Source of the DNA: Aphanomyces cochlioides
Taxonomy: Eukaryota; Oomycota; Saprolegniomycetes; Saprolegniales; Verrucalvaceae
Assembly (NCBI GenBank): GCA_019828595.1
Contig: JAHQRK010000003.1
Location: 3,224,001-3,288,000 of the forward strand
Length of the DNA: 64,000 nt
Reading direction: 5' to 3'
Positions 9,491 to 20,898 of this stretch are shown here, one piece after another (positions within the stretch are counted from its first letter, which is position 1; every line of letters begins with the position of its first letter). The position numbers and the translations under genes are program-made. The notes under the pieces were generated by a model. The model saw only the letters and a program-made list of their open reading frames with translations, had not been told where the DNA came from and ran no database searches.

Positions 9491-11890
9491 ATGATGTTGG
9501 CCGTGCTCCTTGTGACTTTGGCCGCCATCTGTGCGCTTGGAAGCAGTGAAAATGACGCTGCCTTTCGCTACCGATCGTACCAAGAGATGGTGCGGACGAT
9601 GAAGGAATTGAACGCTAGCCATCCGGATTTGGTCGATCTCTTCGTGGCCCAGGAAGTCTACGATCTGCCATATCCAGACGAGCTCATGTGCGCTGAAGAC
9701 GACGTCGGCGCCGTGCCATGCAAGCAATATGTCATGCGTATCACCAACGAATCGACAATGAACGCCGATCGCCCTGAAGTTTTCTTTAGTGGTGCATTGC
9801 ATGGCGATGAGCGCATTGGACCTCAAGCTGCCATTGAATTAGCACTCTTGCTTGTCGATTATGCGTCCTCGTATGCTGCAGGTCAAGCAGATCGATCCCG
9901 AGCGTGGCTTTCTCGGTATACAATTGCTCATTCTACTGTGGAGTTCAATATTCCGTGGGTAGATTGGTCAATACGCGAGCTATCTACATTATCCCGATGA
10001 CAAATGCCCACGGGTACTTCCATAACAAGCGACAAGAGCTCGACATTGATCCAAACCGCGATTACAACTATAAAACCGACGGGAACTGCATGGAAGCCAT
10101 GACAAGCCGAGTAATCAATGAAATCTGGCGAGACCATCTCTTTCAAGTGGCAATAACTTTCCACGGCGGCATGCGCTGCGTCACATACGAATGGGGCGCT
10201 CCCAACCACATGATTGGTACCATATATCCTCCGTCCATGCATTTAGCCTTGAAATTCCAACGTAGATGCGACACGAAGTGCTCGTTCGCCTGATGATACG
10301 AGCTTGGTGCTCCTTGGCACTGCGCTCTCGACTTTTGCAGGGCCATTTGACGACGGAAACTTGTATCCTACAGGTTTGTTGTCCTCCCCTTCAATCCCGC
10401 TCAAGATTTTGTAAACTAGGCACAATGAACGATGTCGTCTATGGCGTCTACGGCGGCATGGAAGATTGGGCGTACGCCGCATCGTGGGAAAACCAATTTG
10501 CAGACTCCCCAGTCTTTACACCATGCCGGCCGCAACAGTACGGAGGCTATCCTGCCGCCAAGACGCAGTACAACAACATGACCCATCGGACATTTAATAT
10601 CCTCGTTGAGACGTCTGACTCAAAGCATCCAACCGAAAAATCTCTCGGCAAGAAAGCTGCTCTCTATGATGCTGATTTGGAAGCGCTACCGATGTCGCCA
10701 CTTGGCCATGTGCCTCAGAATGTCCGCTTGGGCCTTCTTCTCATTGATGTTGTCCAACCTTACGTTGTTTTCCACGACGTTTCAGCTCGCAACGTACGTC
10801 GACAAAGCTATATGGAGTGAATTTAATCGTGGTTGATCTTGATAGTGGCAGCCTGAGCCGTCTAGTTGTTCCGCAATGAAGTCCGACGCTGTCGTCGTCG
10901 ACTGTATTCTCGGAAGCAACCAAACCAGTTGCAATATCTCGAAAGAAACGACGCATCTGCGTGTAGTATGGGAAGTTCTCGGGAGTTTTTCTGTCGACGA
11001 AACCTTTCTCCAGCTTTCATCCAGCGGGACTTTTCCTCCAGCACGTAAGGACACTCGGTGAAAAGTTTGAATTCACATTTGCCGGCGTAGATACCGTTGC
11101 GACAAAAGTGCAATCGGGCCCAACGCAGCGCCAATTCTATGTCAAAGGAGCGTCGCCACCTCTGACCAAGCTAAATGGCCCTTACTTTATGGAATGCATC
11201 GACCTACGCTCGACCACTGCGTCGTCGGTGGAATTTATTCGTGCCGTGGCCAAAGTCGATCAGGTGCGCTGCGTTTCCTGGGCATCATAAGGGCGCTTAC
11301 TGACGGTTCTGTGTAGAATTGGGCGAGCCAAGACGTTCCAGCGTCGCCAAATGTGCCGCCCCAGAGTCATTTAGTCAATGCACGAACCAACGACGCGTAC
11401 GAATATTCGAAATTCTAAAAATAGCTCAAGGTTCTATTTTTAGATATCGCATGGAATGGAATGACCATCGCATCCAAGGCGCGTCGTACTTTTATTCCCA
11501 AGCGGTACAGCGCCTCCATTCCCCTACGATCGCTTAGTTTACGATTGTAGATCCATCTCACGGACTTTAGCCATGTGGAAGTTGAGAAAGCTGGAGGTAA
11601 TTGTCAACATATCGACAGAGGATGGACTGAAATTATGCTTTGGAGTAGGAGATCGAAGTAGTCCGACGCCGTTTTCAGCGGCGATTGTGATCGCAGGCGT
11701 CTCGTTTGCGACGCTGGCAATCTTGACTGTGTGGTTTTTCCTACGACGAAATCTACGCAAGTACAAACGCACACCGACGAATGAACCTGTCGATGAAAGT
11801 TCCGTCCAAGACGCTGATAAAGCCGACAACTCCGACGACATTGATGAAACGCGGGAAGAAGGACGACAAAAGGACCACGACAGCGTCTAA
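9491..11890 (+). CDS. membrane-anchored secreted zinc carboxypeptidase (peptidase family M14)
   Basis: Ten exons: 9491-9915, 9963-10216, 10266-10373, 10420-10793, 10846-11044, 11091-11263, 11317-11396, 11444-11504, 11551-11596, 11652-11890 (652 aa); nine GT-AG introns of 46-55 bp with all phases agreeing. A signal peptide (MMLAVLLVTLAAICALG) precedes the M14 domain. The zinc motif HxxE is HGDE (H104, E107), the third ligand lies in TFHGG, and the catalytic Glu is in FNILVETSD; the family signatures NTRAIYIIPMTNAHGY and IDPNRDYNY are present. A region with no recognised domain follows, then a membrane segment near the C terminus (AAIVIAGVSFATLAILTVWF) and a short acidic cytoplasmic tail. It should trim C-terminal residues from extracellular peptides at the cell surface. 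The early exons are the most certain; exons 5-9 were placed by phase and splice sites. Confidence 0.85.
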
Positions 11891-11939
11891 ATTTAACACC
11901 AAGTCAATATCGTTTAATGTTGAAACTGTTACATCATCC

Positions 11940-13847
11940 ATGGCGTCGCTTCATGCCAAGTTGAGTGCATTTGTCGCGACTTCGTCATGTTGTACAAAGC
12001 CACCACTAACGCAGTCGTCGTCTTCCTTGATTCCACCACTTCTTCGACCGGTTTGATTCCTTCCAGAGATTTTCGACTCAAAGATGGGGGGCTATTGTCT
12101 AGACACGAAGCACAGACTCGACGTTGCTCGACAAGTTTCGAGCGTGGCGACATGACAAAGTCCACGAGTTTGTGTTGTCGTGGACCCAACTCCAGCAAGT
12201 GAAATACCTCCTGTACGACATTGCAGTCTTGCTTCCTGCTGAACGAGATGTCGTCCAGTGGATCCACAAGCGACAGAGTGCGCTCCTCGCCCTTGATATC
12301 AACTTATCATTGCCGTAGCTGAGATTCGCGAATCACCAGACGCTGATCCAACTTGTCAAATCCCCCCAGGCCTTGGAGAACTCGACCACATGCTCGCGTT
12401 TGTATCCACGCCGAGGCTAAACTACTCTCAGTTGTGCTCGCTTCGGAATCAACTTCCCAAGGCAGCGCAGATTTACTGCACGCCTGAGATATTTATGCAG
12501 CTGGAGCCACACGATATGCATGGGCGCATGGATGGCCTAGCTTGGTTGGCTTTCGTCGAGCGTGCCAGTCTCCAAATCGAAGCGTTTGCCTTTTTCCAGT
12601 AGAGTCCTTCCTTGCCTTCTAGATCGTCAAAGATCATGTGCGTTAGATCCGCCGATAAGAGCGACAAGGGCTTTCTGACGGAAGCTCAGTTGACAGCGTT
12701 GATCAATGAATGGCTGGTGCGTGTACCTTGGAAAACTCCCCCCGAGGTAATTCCACGACCTTCAGGGTATAAATTAACTCGTAAACTTGCTCTAGCCTGC
12801 ATTTGAACCCTATTTCATCATGCTAACCACGCGTCGCTTGTGGCTTTCTCTTGTGCCTTATGGCACGGGTGCTTCATGCCACGACGATGGACATTTGAAA
12901 CATGTGAAATTTAGGAAAACTCCGTCTTGACAAAGCTATGCGCTCGCCTGATATCCACGCGCTTTTGCAGCTTTTGTGCCGAGACTACCATGACTCTCCA
13001 GCATACTCTAGCAATCCTTTCGCCCTCGAAACGATCCAAACTCTCCATCGCCAAGTAGATTTCTTCCCCCCCTTCGCATTTGATCACAGGATGTCGTAGT
13101 ATGTCCAACTCGATACGGACAAGAATGGCCTCTTATCTCCCACAGAGCTCTTGGACTATGGTGTGCTCTCATTGTCAAGCTTTACATCTCAAAGATGCTT
13201 TGAATAGGTCGAAAGAAAGCTTTTGTCAAGCCTGAAGACATGCAACCCACGCACTGTTTCACGCGGCGTTTCATCCAGCGAGTTTTCGACGTCATGGTGA
13301 CCTATGAAGGCGAAATGGTGTCGAAACATTGAGTCCATGGACTTTAAATTCACATGGAATTCGTAGGACTACAAGACATTTATGGATTTTAGTTTGTACA
13401 TGCGTGACGAGACGTCGAAGGCAGCTCTGCAAGTAATCCTGTCGCCCCCATGTCGCCCTTCGAGACTGAACTTTGTGGCTTTAGTTTTTCTGGCGGCTGC
13501 TTGATGTCCATGCGTGTGGGGGCTTGGGGGCCACCGCGATTGAATACTTTCTCAGCGACATTGCCGAGAAAGCTGATGAAATGACAGGGTCCTCTGTTGA
13601 CATTGGCATACTCAGGGTCAGTTGAAAGCACCCGTCATGTCTTTGAAATATGAAGAGTAGAGCGAAATGTTCGACATGATTCAACCAAAAGACCCGTCGT
13701 GGATCACATTTGACGACGTCTTCGCCAGTGGCCATGGGCATGTCTTTGTCAGGTTCGTTGAGGCTGTGGACATTGGGTTTACCTTCTCCCAGAGTTCTCA
13801 CGGATTATCAAGCATTCGTCGCCTACGACCGTCGCGAGAATAAATAA
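11940..13847 (+). CDS. PP2A regulatory subunit B''-gamma-like protein (PPP2R3C family)
   Basis: Twelve exons: 11940-12050, 12103-12277, 12319-12598, 12647-12746, 12796-12868, 12915-13054, 13100-13160, 13208-13317, 13367-13432, 13485-13616, 13661-13752, 13793-13847 (464 aa, close to the roughly 450 aa of animal PPP2R3C). All eleven introns are 40-52 bp and the frame closes. Collinear family landmarks include the EF-hand loop DTDKNGLLSPTEL, the block VTYEGEM/DYKTFMDFSLYM, FFWRLLDV, MFDMIQPKDPSWITFDDV and the C-terminal YQAFVAYDRRE. The family binds the PP2A A/C core and targets it, in animals and plants, to centrosomal or cortical sites. It begins 49 bp after the carboxypeptidase stop, on the same strand. 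Confidence 0.88.
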
Positions 13848-14498
13848 AGAGAGCTTGATCACGGTGAACTTCGCAAGAAATATAGTCTAAAATGGAGTTC
13901 TTGTAATCAGCGTTACAATTTCCGCAGTGGAAGTTGCGGAATGAGGGTGTCAGACTTTTGCAAATTAACGCAAACTCGACCGCAAAGTATATCTAGGTTG
14001 CTTCAACGAACTAAGCATGTGCGAAGTAGTTTAGTATATCAAGCGCACAACGTATCTGAAAGGTTGTGCTGCATCAAATCAATATCTATCGCTGCTGAAA
14101 GAGTGTTAACGTAAAGAACCAGTCTTTGCCCCTTTTTTGGACCCCTTAGCATTTTCGACATAACTTTTACACTATTTTGAACTGTGTGCTCCACAATATA
14201 CCAAATTATAGAGGAAAGAACGGTCTATCGCTTACACATATTTTGAGATTGTTTCACTTAGTATTCGTATAGTTACAAGCGTCTGAAATTCAATTTGTAA
14301 AATTTACCCGGTCCAGTCTTTTGCCCCTTTTTGACTTGAAATAAGTATACTTTCTGTGAATTTCGACAGTTGCACTCCAATTTTTAATGTGCACTGAAGC
14401 CGATATTCGGAATATTAATACCCTTATTCTCACCTAGAAAAATCAATTGTGACAGGATATTCATAAATATAGTTCAATTCAAAGTTGACCATCGCACA

Positions 14499-14943
14499 TA
14501 TGGTGCACATCAGCTGAAGACAGCGAAATTTATAGCCTAACGCCTATCGCTATAAGTCCTTTGAAAGTGCATATTCAGGTATGTAAGACCACAAAATAGT
14601 TAGCGCTGGACAAGACGAAGAGAAGTTATCGCTTGGTTTTTAAATCCGATGAAAACTAAAAAAGTTATAGATATTTAACGTCAGTGCTTTGAACTGTGAA
14701 GATGTATGGAGTCTGGCATAAATTGGCCGTTCGGTCTATCTTGATGTTTGTATACTTATTCTATCCGGATATTGTATCCGGACACATTGGTGAGTTTAAC
14801 CACTTGAGATCTAAATAACGTATAATACATAATAGGTTAAACGCAAAAATCAGTAGGTCTAACTTATTACAGTCTACGTTATATAATAAAACCATGTGAG
14901 ATCAAATTGGCCAGAATGCAGTCTACAGCTGATGTGCACCATA
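14499..14943. mobile_element. MITE family A, copy 1, nested in the transposon relic
   Basis: A 445-bp element flanked by TA and bounded by inverted TGGTGCACATCAGCTG. A second copy lies at 38721-39588 and shares most of the body, including GACAGCGAAATTTATAGCCT and AACGTCAGTGCTTTGAACTG. This copy has extra sequence around 14730-14785 including two ATCCGGA motifs. It has no coding capacity. TA target duplication suggests mobilisation by a Tc1/mariner-type transposase. Confidence 0.8.
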
Positions 14944-14989
14944 CTTTGAAGTAGCCTTCATAATGACAACTAATATCCAAAATATCCAA

Positions 14990-15247
14990 GAAAAAATACC
15001 CCGATTGGATGACCATCCTGTTGCATTTGTACAGCCTACGATGAAAGATAGGTGTCACACTCATCCGGCAAGGCAGGTGATGGTCCCATACGTTCTTGTG
15101 CGTCGCTGTCAGCAGAACGACTTTTTGCAACATGGAATTTAAGTGTACGATAGGGTATCCGCAAAGCCATGCTCACAAAACACTGCTTTTCACCACGTTG
15201 AACGCCTCGTCGAGCCCCTCTTTGGTATACTTGCGCCGTCGTCCCAT
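14990..15247 (-). pseudogene. transposase N-terminal relic
   Basis: Minus-strand reading starts MGRRRKYTKEGLDEAF and continues, after a frameshift near 15177, with SMALRIPYRTLKFHV and PALPDECDTYL, then a stop where Trp is expected, and AVQMQQDGHPIG. This is the layout of the helix-turn-helix region of pogo/Tigger-like transposases (known for the family in general; my ass­ignment is by eye). The catalytic domain is absent, presumably lost or displaced by the nested MITE. Confidence 0.6.
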
Positions 15248-15427
15248 GAATGAGGAATGAAGACCGACAGATAGACTTTCAAAGTTTTCCTCCAATTTAT
15301 TCATGCACCAATCATATAGCTCGAAAGACCACGAACGATTTCTATTGGATATAATTACAAAAAAATTGGTCAACGAAAAAAGGGGCAAAAGACTGGAACG
15401 GGGGCAAGACACTGGTTCTTTCCGTTA

Positions 15428-16532
15428 TATGTGCTTCCGCATTTCCGCAAAGGACAAATGTAAGAATGGTACTGCCCAAAACTGTCTAGGGTCCATCTCT
15501 TGCTTTTAAGCCATACTCTTGTTGTTTTGGAAATGTCAAAGTCTCAAAATGTTGGCCCGCCGTGAGCATATTCCGAGTTCTGCACATAGTGGGCACAATC
15601 GATGTGCTGAACGATTAGCCAATCAAAATTAATTTAAGAATATTTTCAGCGAATAAAATCTTTGTCAATAAAACTGTTCCTTTTCGGTGCCAAAACAATC
15701 TCTACTTTGTCAAGCTTGACACGACACTACGTAATGTCGAAGCGAGATAATAACGATGTTTCCAAGTACTGACTTGGGATGAAAACAATGAGTCCAATTA
15801 ACAAGAAGCCGTTGATGCAGTCTGGGATTTTGTGCATGTGGTATTATACCAAGCCTCCTTGGTTAGAAGAGACTGCAGAAAATAAAATGTTCAAAAGACC
15901 AGCTTCCTCTGTGCATCGCAAACTAACCAAGATCGATCTACCTTACTTTCCATTGATCTCGAAGCGACATTTTGCGGAATGGCCATCGATCTACCTTACT
16001 TTCCATTGATCTCGAAGCGAATTTTGCGGAATGGCCCTCCTCAACTTCCGCGTTTTGCGGAAAAAGCCGGCCGACCAGTGCTTTCAGAATTCCGCATATT
16101 TTTAAAAAAATATCCGCAAAATTCGGAAAAATTTGCGGAAATTTTGACGCTGCTTGTAATCGACAGGGGCTTTAAATCATAAACTACCGAGTCATCACCA
16201 CGTCATTATCCTTTCTTGGAGGGGTGATTCGTTTGATGGCCTTGAAATTTCAACACAGGCTATGCCAAGCTGGACGACTTACGATTTATCACTTATGGTT
16301 AATAGACTACAGTACTGGTAAATCAGGGGCGAGCTAGCAAAATTACGGGGAGAAACTTTGAAGTTACCAAATCAGGGTCTAAAGTAAGTATCCCAACAGT
16401 AAGCAACTTGATGAGGGATACGATTTATTGCAGTAAAAAAGAGTAAATGAATGGTAAAATTCTGAATAAGGGATTTTAACTGTATGCCCTGCAGTTACTG
16501 TAATGGATTTACTGGGGCTCGTGGGTGTAATA
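15428..16532. other. intergenic, with a 53-bp tandem duplication
   Basis: No gene seen. A unit beginning ATCGATCTACCTTACTTTCC at 15932 is repeated at 15985 (period 53). Downstream, 16020-16145 is rich in TTGCGGAA and its complement TTCCGCA, also seen at 13918-13940. Confidence 0.5.
15932..16036 (+). repeat. 53-bp tandem duplication
   Basis: Two nearly identical copies; the second differs by a two-base deletion (AAGCGACATTTT versus AAGCGAATTTT). Confidence 0.8.
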
Positions 16533-17102
16533 AGTACACCTTTTTACCTTCAAGTTGTGGGAAGGACAACGTGGAATCTAATGACTCTTAAATATAATAA
16601 TTGTAGAAATGAATAAACTATTATTAATTACTACTGGCCAACACCACAGTCTTCTAGGTTCATCACAGCAACGTAGAACTGACGCGTGTGCTGGAAACAA
16701 GACCAGCATAGCGAAGCTGAAATAACAGCAATAGAAAGATCAGCAGCGCGCTCCAACATTGCAGCGCGATGACCACGTAGGGTCGATCCAAGAGGCACAG
16801 TAAGCAAGGATCTAATTGGCGCACCGATGCTTTGAACGTTGAGAAAACGTTCTCAATCGGATTAAGCATTGGTGAATAGGGAGCAAGGCGTAAAAGGGAA
16901 GCCCTCAAACTCCTCGCTCGCAAACACTTCCTAGAATTAGTTGCCTATGGCGCCAAATTTTCCCGCTCATCGTATTTAACCTTCGATTTATTATGTATCA
17001 AAAAATAATATTATAGAGGTGATTCAGCCGGGTGGATGTCTCGTACAGACACTTCCCACTTGAACTTCTGACCTTCCCAACTTGAAGGTAAAAAGGTGTA
17101 CT
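16533..17102 (-). mobile_element. short Tc1/IS630-like element relic
   Basis: About 570 bp bounded by an inverted repeat of roughly 32 bp: AGTACACCTTTTTACC on the left and its complement at 17071-17102 on the right, then TTCAAGTTG(TG)GGAAGG. Inside lies the C-terminal part of a DDE transposase on the minus strand. The size and content suggest an internally deleted derivative. Confidence 0.65.
16663..16923 (-). pseudogene. DDE transposase C-terminal fragment (Tc1/IS630 superfamily)
   Basis: The translation contains RLAPYSPMLNPIENVFSTFK, the hallmark block around the last catalytic acid in Tc1/IS630-type transposases. Only about 85 aa remain; the two upstream catalytic Asp regions are missing. 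A separate minus-strand frame at 17011-17460 contains SNISERTIRRKL, which may be the DNA-binding half of the same or a related element, but I could not join them. Confidence 0.65.
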
Positions 17103-17460
17103 GGTACTTGGAGCTTTCCCACCTTGAAAAGTGAGTCACACCTGCACGTAATTTACGTCGTATCGTACGCTCTGATATATTAGAGAGACAAGTCTTGCCA
17201 AACGCTTGACGGCGCATTGGATGTGCCTTCATGAACGGCACCGTGACACTCTTGCATCCACGTCTTGTGCATAAAAAGTCAACAATCCACACGAGACGAA
17301 ACCCAAAGTCTCCCGCCACAAAGACGTCCTGACCGTTCACCTTCTGACAAAGCACCGTCATTTCGCATTTGACGCGAGAAACCATACGTGGCACATCGGT
17401 GACATCTCGTTCAAGAAGCTTCGAACAGATTGCATAAAAATTCCCGCTGCCTGCTGTCAC

Positions 17461-18146
17461 TGTCTATCAAAAAAGAGGACTGAATTCTCTGACATATTGC
17501 TCCACAAAGTTCCTTCTTGCCTAAAAAATCTTCTTTCCATTCAATGCATCGACCTTCTCCTTCAGCTCTCCATGGGCAAAAACAAACATTAATTCAATCA
17601 AAACTACAAAAATAGAGACAATGTTATTCCATTTAATCATCTCCTTTTCCATCTCCATTTTTTCAAAAATATCACTTTTCATCTCAATAAATTAGAAATA
17701 TCAGAGCAACCAACATAAATTCAATTAAAATACAAAAATAGCGACGATTTTATTCCATCTCCTTTTTCAAAACTATCACTTTTCATCTCAATAAATACGA
17801 GTGTCTAAAAATATGGTACTCTATTTAATTCGACGGAACTCTCGTCCATGGGCAACTTGACGAAATTTTTGCTGCTCGTCCTGGCTTGGAAAGGTTTGGC
17901 CGTCTGACACTTGTATCACTGAGAGTCACACGATTGTTCTATCATCGTATAGAGCAGATGAAATTACTGATTGCTTCTTCAACTTAATCTCTGCCGCGAC
18001 GACAAAACCCAGAGACACGGCCGCTCTGGCTTACGTTGAAGTTGCTGTATCTCAACGAATTCTGGACTAGGGTTGAGTTCTGATTGGCTGAAATTACCAT
18101 TCGAAATGCGGTTGAACCACCACTCACGCCGCCATTCGAGCTTTGG
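17461..18146. other. AT-rich intergenic stretch with an imperfect duplication; promoter of PP2C gene
   Basis: Two diverged copies of about 100 bp (17580-17697 and 17705-17798) share ACAAAAATAG and ATCACTTTTCATCTCAATAA. An inverted CCAAT (TGATTGG) lies at 18079-18085, about 60 bp before the PP2C start. Confidence 0.5.
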
Positions 18147-19400
18147 ATGGGCTGCTCTCAATCGCAAGCCGCCGCCGCCGCCGCTGTGGACGAACCCGTC
18201 GCGCATCAACCGCCACGAACGTCGTCTCCACAATCACAATCGACATACCAACTCCCCTCGCCGTCTTTTGTCTCTGAACTCCCAAAGCGACGCACATCCA
18301 GGTCGCCCGTTTCACATGACGATCCAGCACTCCGCTCGTTGTACCGCGCGCTAAAAACGCGAGGTGTACCCTCCGTCGAGTCAATCAAGAAACTTCCACA
18401 CATGTCCAGCGTTCAAGTACTCAAACGACCCGCTGCTGTTGCAAAATATCGAGATGTGATGAGCATCTTCGGTGAAAAAGGTTACTTCATCGAGTCATCC
18501 AATGTTGCATCCGACGTCAACACACCAACGAGCAGCATTGGCTCCGCCACATTGCCAATGACACCAACGTGTCTTGGGCATATCCATGATACATCTCTTT
18601 CAATCACATACGGCGCCGCTTCGATTTCAGGACGCCGCGCTATCAACGAAGATCGTGTTGCTTGCATAGTCCATGGAGAAACATCAGACGTTTCGATCGG
18701 ATTCTTTGCCGTGTATGATGGTCATGGTGGTGCTAATGTATCGGACTATCTTTCGACGAACCTCCATCACCATGTCTTTGAACACCTTGATGCACATCCA
18801 ACAGATTCCCTTGACACTGCTCTGAAGTCTTCTATGGTTGCCACAGACAATATTATTTACGATCAAGCGATCCACCATGGCTCTACAGCAATTGCTATGG
18901 TGCTCGATGGCACAACGATGGCTTTTGCTTCATTAGGGGACTCCCAAGCGATCCTCTCGTCTAATCAAGGACGTGACGTCGTTGATCTTTGCCGGAGCCA
19001 TCGACCAACTGATGCTGCTGAGCGTGACCGCATTCTTGCAGCCAAAGGCACAGTTGTTGACGGCCGTATCTTCGGTCTCCTCGGCGTCTCGCGTGCCTTT
19101 GGTGACAATGATCTCAAGACGTCCAAAGGTGCATTCAAGGACAAGTTCAACGGAGACATTGTCGGTGGCCAGCCAGACGTTCGTCTCCATCGACTTCGCC
19201 CCGAAGACGACTTTGTCGTGCTAGCGTGCGATGGCATTTTCGACGTCTTGTCCCCCGAAGCGCTTGTCAACTTTGTCAACCAGCGCCTAACGTCTTCCCC
19301 CGACGTCCAAGCAATTTGCGACGAAGTGGTTGCGCATGCCATGCGTCTTGGAAGCACCGACAACCTTAGCGTTGTCATCGTGCGGTTTCATCAACTGTAA
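18147..19400 (+). CDS. PP2C-family serine/threonine phosphatase, probably N-myristoylated
   Basis: Intronless, 417 aa. The frame opens at 18084 but the first ATG is 18147, giving MGCSQSQ, an N-myristoylation consensus (Gly2, small residue at position 6). A low-complexity Ala/Pro/Ser linker leads to the PPM domain: RRAINEDR, FAVYDGHGG (metal-binding Asp near residue 191), STAIAMVL, ASLGDSQAIL, LGVSRAFGD, LACDGIFDVL and GSTDNLSVVIVRF; all metal-coordinating Asp motifs are present. PP2C enzymes are Mn/Mg-dependent and act as monomers in stress and signalling pathways. The predicted acylation suggests membrane attachment (inference). Confidence 0.92.
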   Translation: MGCSQSQAAAAAAVDEPVAHQPPRTSSPQSQSTYQLPSPSFVSELPKRRTSRSPVSHDDPALRSLYRALKTRGVPSVESIKKLPHMSSVQVLKRPAAVAKYRDVMSIFGEKGYFIESSNVASDVNTPTSSIGSATLPMTPTCLGHIHDTSLSITYGAASISGRRAINEDRVACIVHGETSDVSIGFFAVYDGHGGANVSDYLSTNLHHHVFEHLDAHPTDSLDTALKSSMVATDNIIYDQAIHHGSTAIAMVLDGTTMAFASLGDSQAILSSNQGRDVVDLCRSHRPTDAAERDRILAAKGTVVDGRIFGLLGVSRAFGDNDLKTSKGAFKDKFNGDIVGGQPDVRLHRLRPEDDFVVLACDGIFDVLSPEALVNFVNQRLTSSPDVQAICDEVVAHAMRLGSTDNLSVVIVRFHQL

Positions 19401-20276
19401 GTATTTATAAACGCGACTATTTATTGTGTGTCAAGAAATCTCACAAGCTTCAAATGTCCTATGACTCTTAAAAATAACTCATGGAATAAGATTTGTCTAC
19501 TCCGGAGTATATAATTCTTATTCGACTTTTAGATAAATAGCACCCTGGAGTATATCTAAGAACATTATCATAAGAGTTATCCTTCGCATGCCTGAGCTGT
19601 TTATCGACAGCACACTGACTTTTCGGTTCTTTGGGGGGGGGACTTCCAAGTGACTTCGTTGGGAGTTTTTATGTTCACTGCCAATTGTCTTTTTGCAGAA
19701 TACACGCATATAATTGGTTAAAATTGCGTTAGAAAAAGATAACCATCAGCGTGATCTTACGACTTATGCCAATAGTAAAACTGTAAAGTCACTCAGCAGA
19801 TATGACTTTTGAAGAACCAAGACAAGACAATGAGTACTGTGCATGTCTTCTCTTTTGTACGAAAAAAGGATGGGTTCATATGGATGGGTTCATCTGGGAA
19901 CCGGTGTTGGACTCGCTGTGGCCATTGACGGAGACTGTGACAAAGAGACCAAGCTGGCTTAGCGTCAGTGCACACGTCCTCCGGCGTACCAGATTTACAG
20001 GTGGCCATTTCAAAGACTGAAAAAGCGTCGTCGACTGAGCCAGCCCACTACGTTGTATTGACTACAGGCGTAAAATTGATATCATCTTGAGACTGGAATA
20101 AGAGAGACCAAAACGAGGCTCTGGGCTACTGAAAAATGCATAACGTTAGATGGACAAACCATGAGGCCTGGAGCTTCCTTGAGTAAATCATTGAAACGTA
20201 ATTCTTGATCGGATAAGAGTTCAAGTGGGGTTTCATAGGTAAATAATGTTTTCGACCAATTAGAGTCAATCGTCGA
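19401..20276. other. intergenic, nothing recognised
   Basis: A nine-base G run at about 19631 and short open frames only. Confidence 0.5.
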
Positions 20277-20898
20277 ATGTGGACAGAAGTGTCAGTGCAA
20301 CGAGTGACGCCGTCACGATGGCTCAACGGTGGCGGGCAGACTCGAGAGCTCGTGGCGTGGCCGATTGGCTTGCCCGAATGGACTCTTCGTGTAAGTATTG
20401 CTGATATTGCTCAAGATGGCCCGTTCTCAGCATTCCATGGAATCCGTCGGTGGTTTGCTATCTTGGAAGGTGGTGGAGTTCGACTTGCTGACAGTGTCAA
20501 CTTGACTGTGGGCGATCCTCTGTATGAATTCGATGGGGCATTGGCTCCAGCTTGTTCTCTTTTGGATGGCCAACCAGTCCGTGACTTTAATGTTATGTTT
20601 CGTGAAAATCCAGAGCATAATGTCAAAGTCATCAATGCCAAGAGCGAGCCTGCTTTGACCACTTCGATGAAAACGAAATGGATTGGCCTTTTCACGGTAC
20701 AAACTAGTTCCATAGACCATATTCACTGACGAGCTTCGTTAGGTTGATCAGGGAGCCATCGTCGTGAATTCCACAGGAACAAAGGAACTCGGTCGCATGA
20801 GCTTGACATGGAGCGACTCGATTGAACCATCGACGACGTTGAGTGCTCAATTTTCTGGATCTGGAGCGGCCTACTGGATCATTTTGGAAGCTAACTGA
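20277..20898 (+). CDS. HutD/Ves family cupin-like protein
   Basis: Two exons, 20277-20696 and 20743-20898 (191 aa), with a 46-bp GT-AG intron. Family landmarks run in order: PSRWLNGGGQTREL, WTLRVSIADIAQDGPFSAFHGIRRW, ILEGGG, YEFDG and VRDFNVM. HutD proteins are small double-cupin proteins best known in bacteria, where they are linked to histidine utilisation; the molecular activity is not settled. A eukaryotic copy with a spliceosomal intron implies an old acquisition or wider ancestry. No targeting signal seen. Confidence 0.85.

Larger units (their letters stand above)
14107..15427 (-). mobile_element. decayed DNA transposon with terminal inverted repeats
   Basis: The ends are inverted copies beginning TAACG(T/G)AAAGAACCAGT and ending GCCCC: left 14107-14132, right 15401-15427. 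A subterminal CAGTCTTTTGCCCC motif is present near both ends (14318 and 15384 in inverse orientation). The interior carries a transposase relic on the minus strand and has itself been invaded by the MITE at 14499-14943. Superfamily is not certain; the transposase remnant resembles pogo/CENP-B-like proteins. Confidence 0.65.

Noticed and set aside
17011..17460. 149-aa minus-strand frame
   Set aside because: Contains a possible helix-turn-helix string but crosses the inverted end of the Tc1-like relic and has no other family match; not called as a gene.
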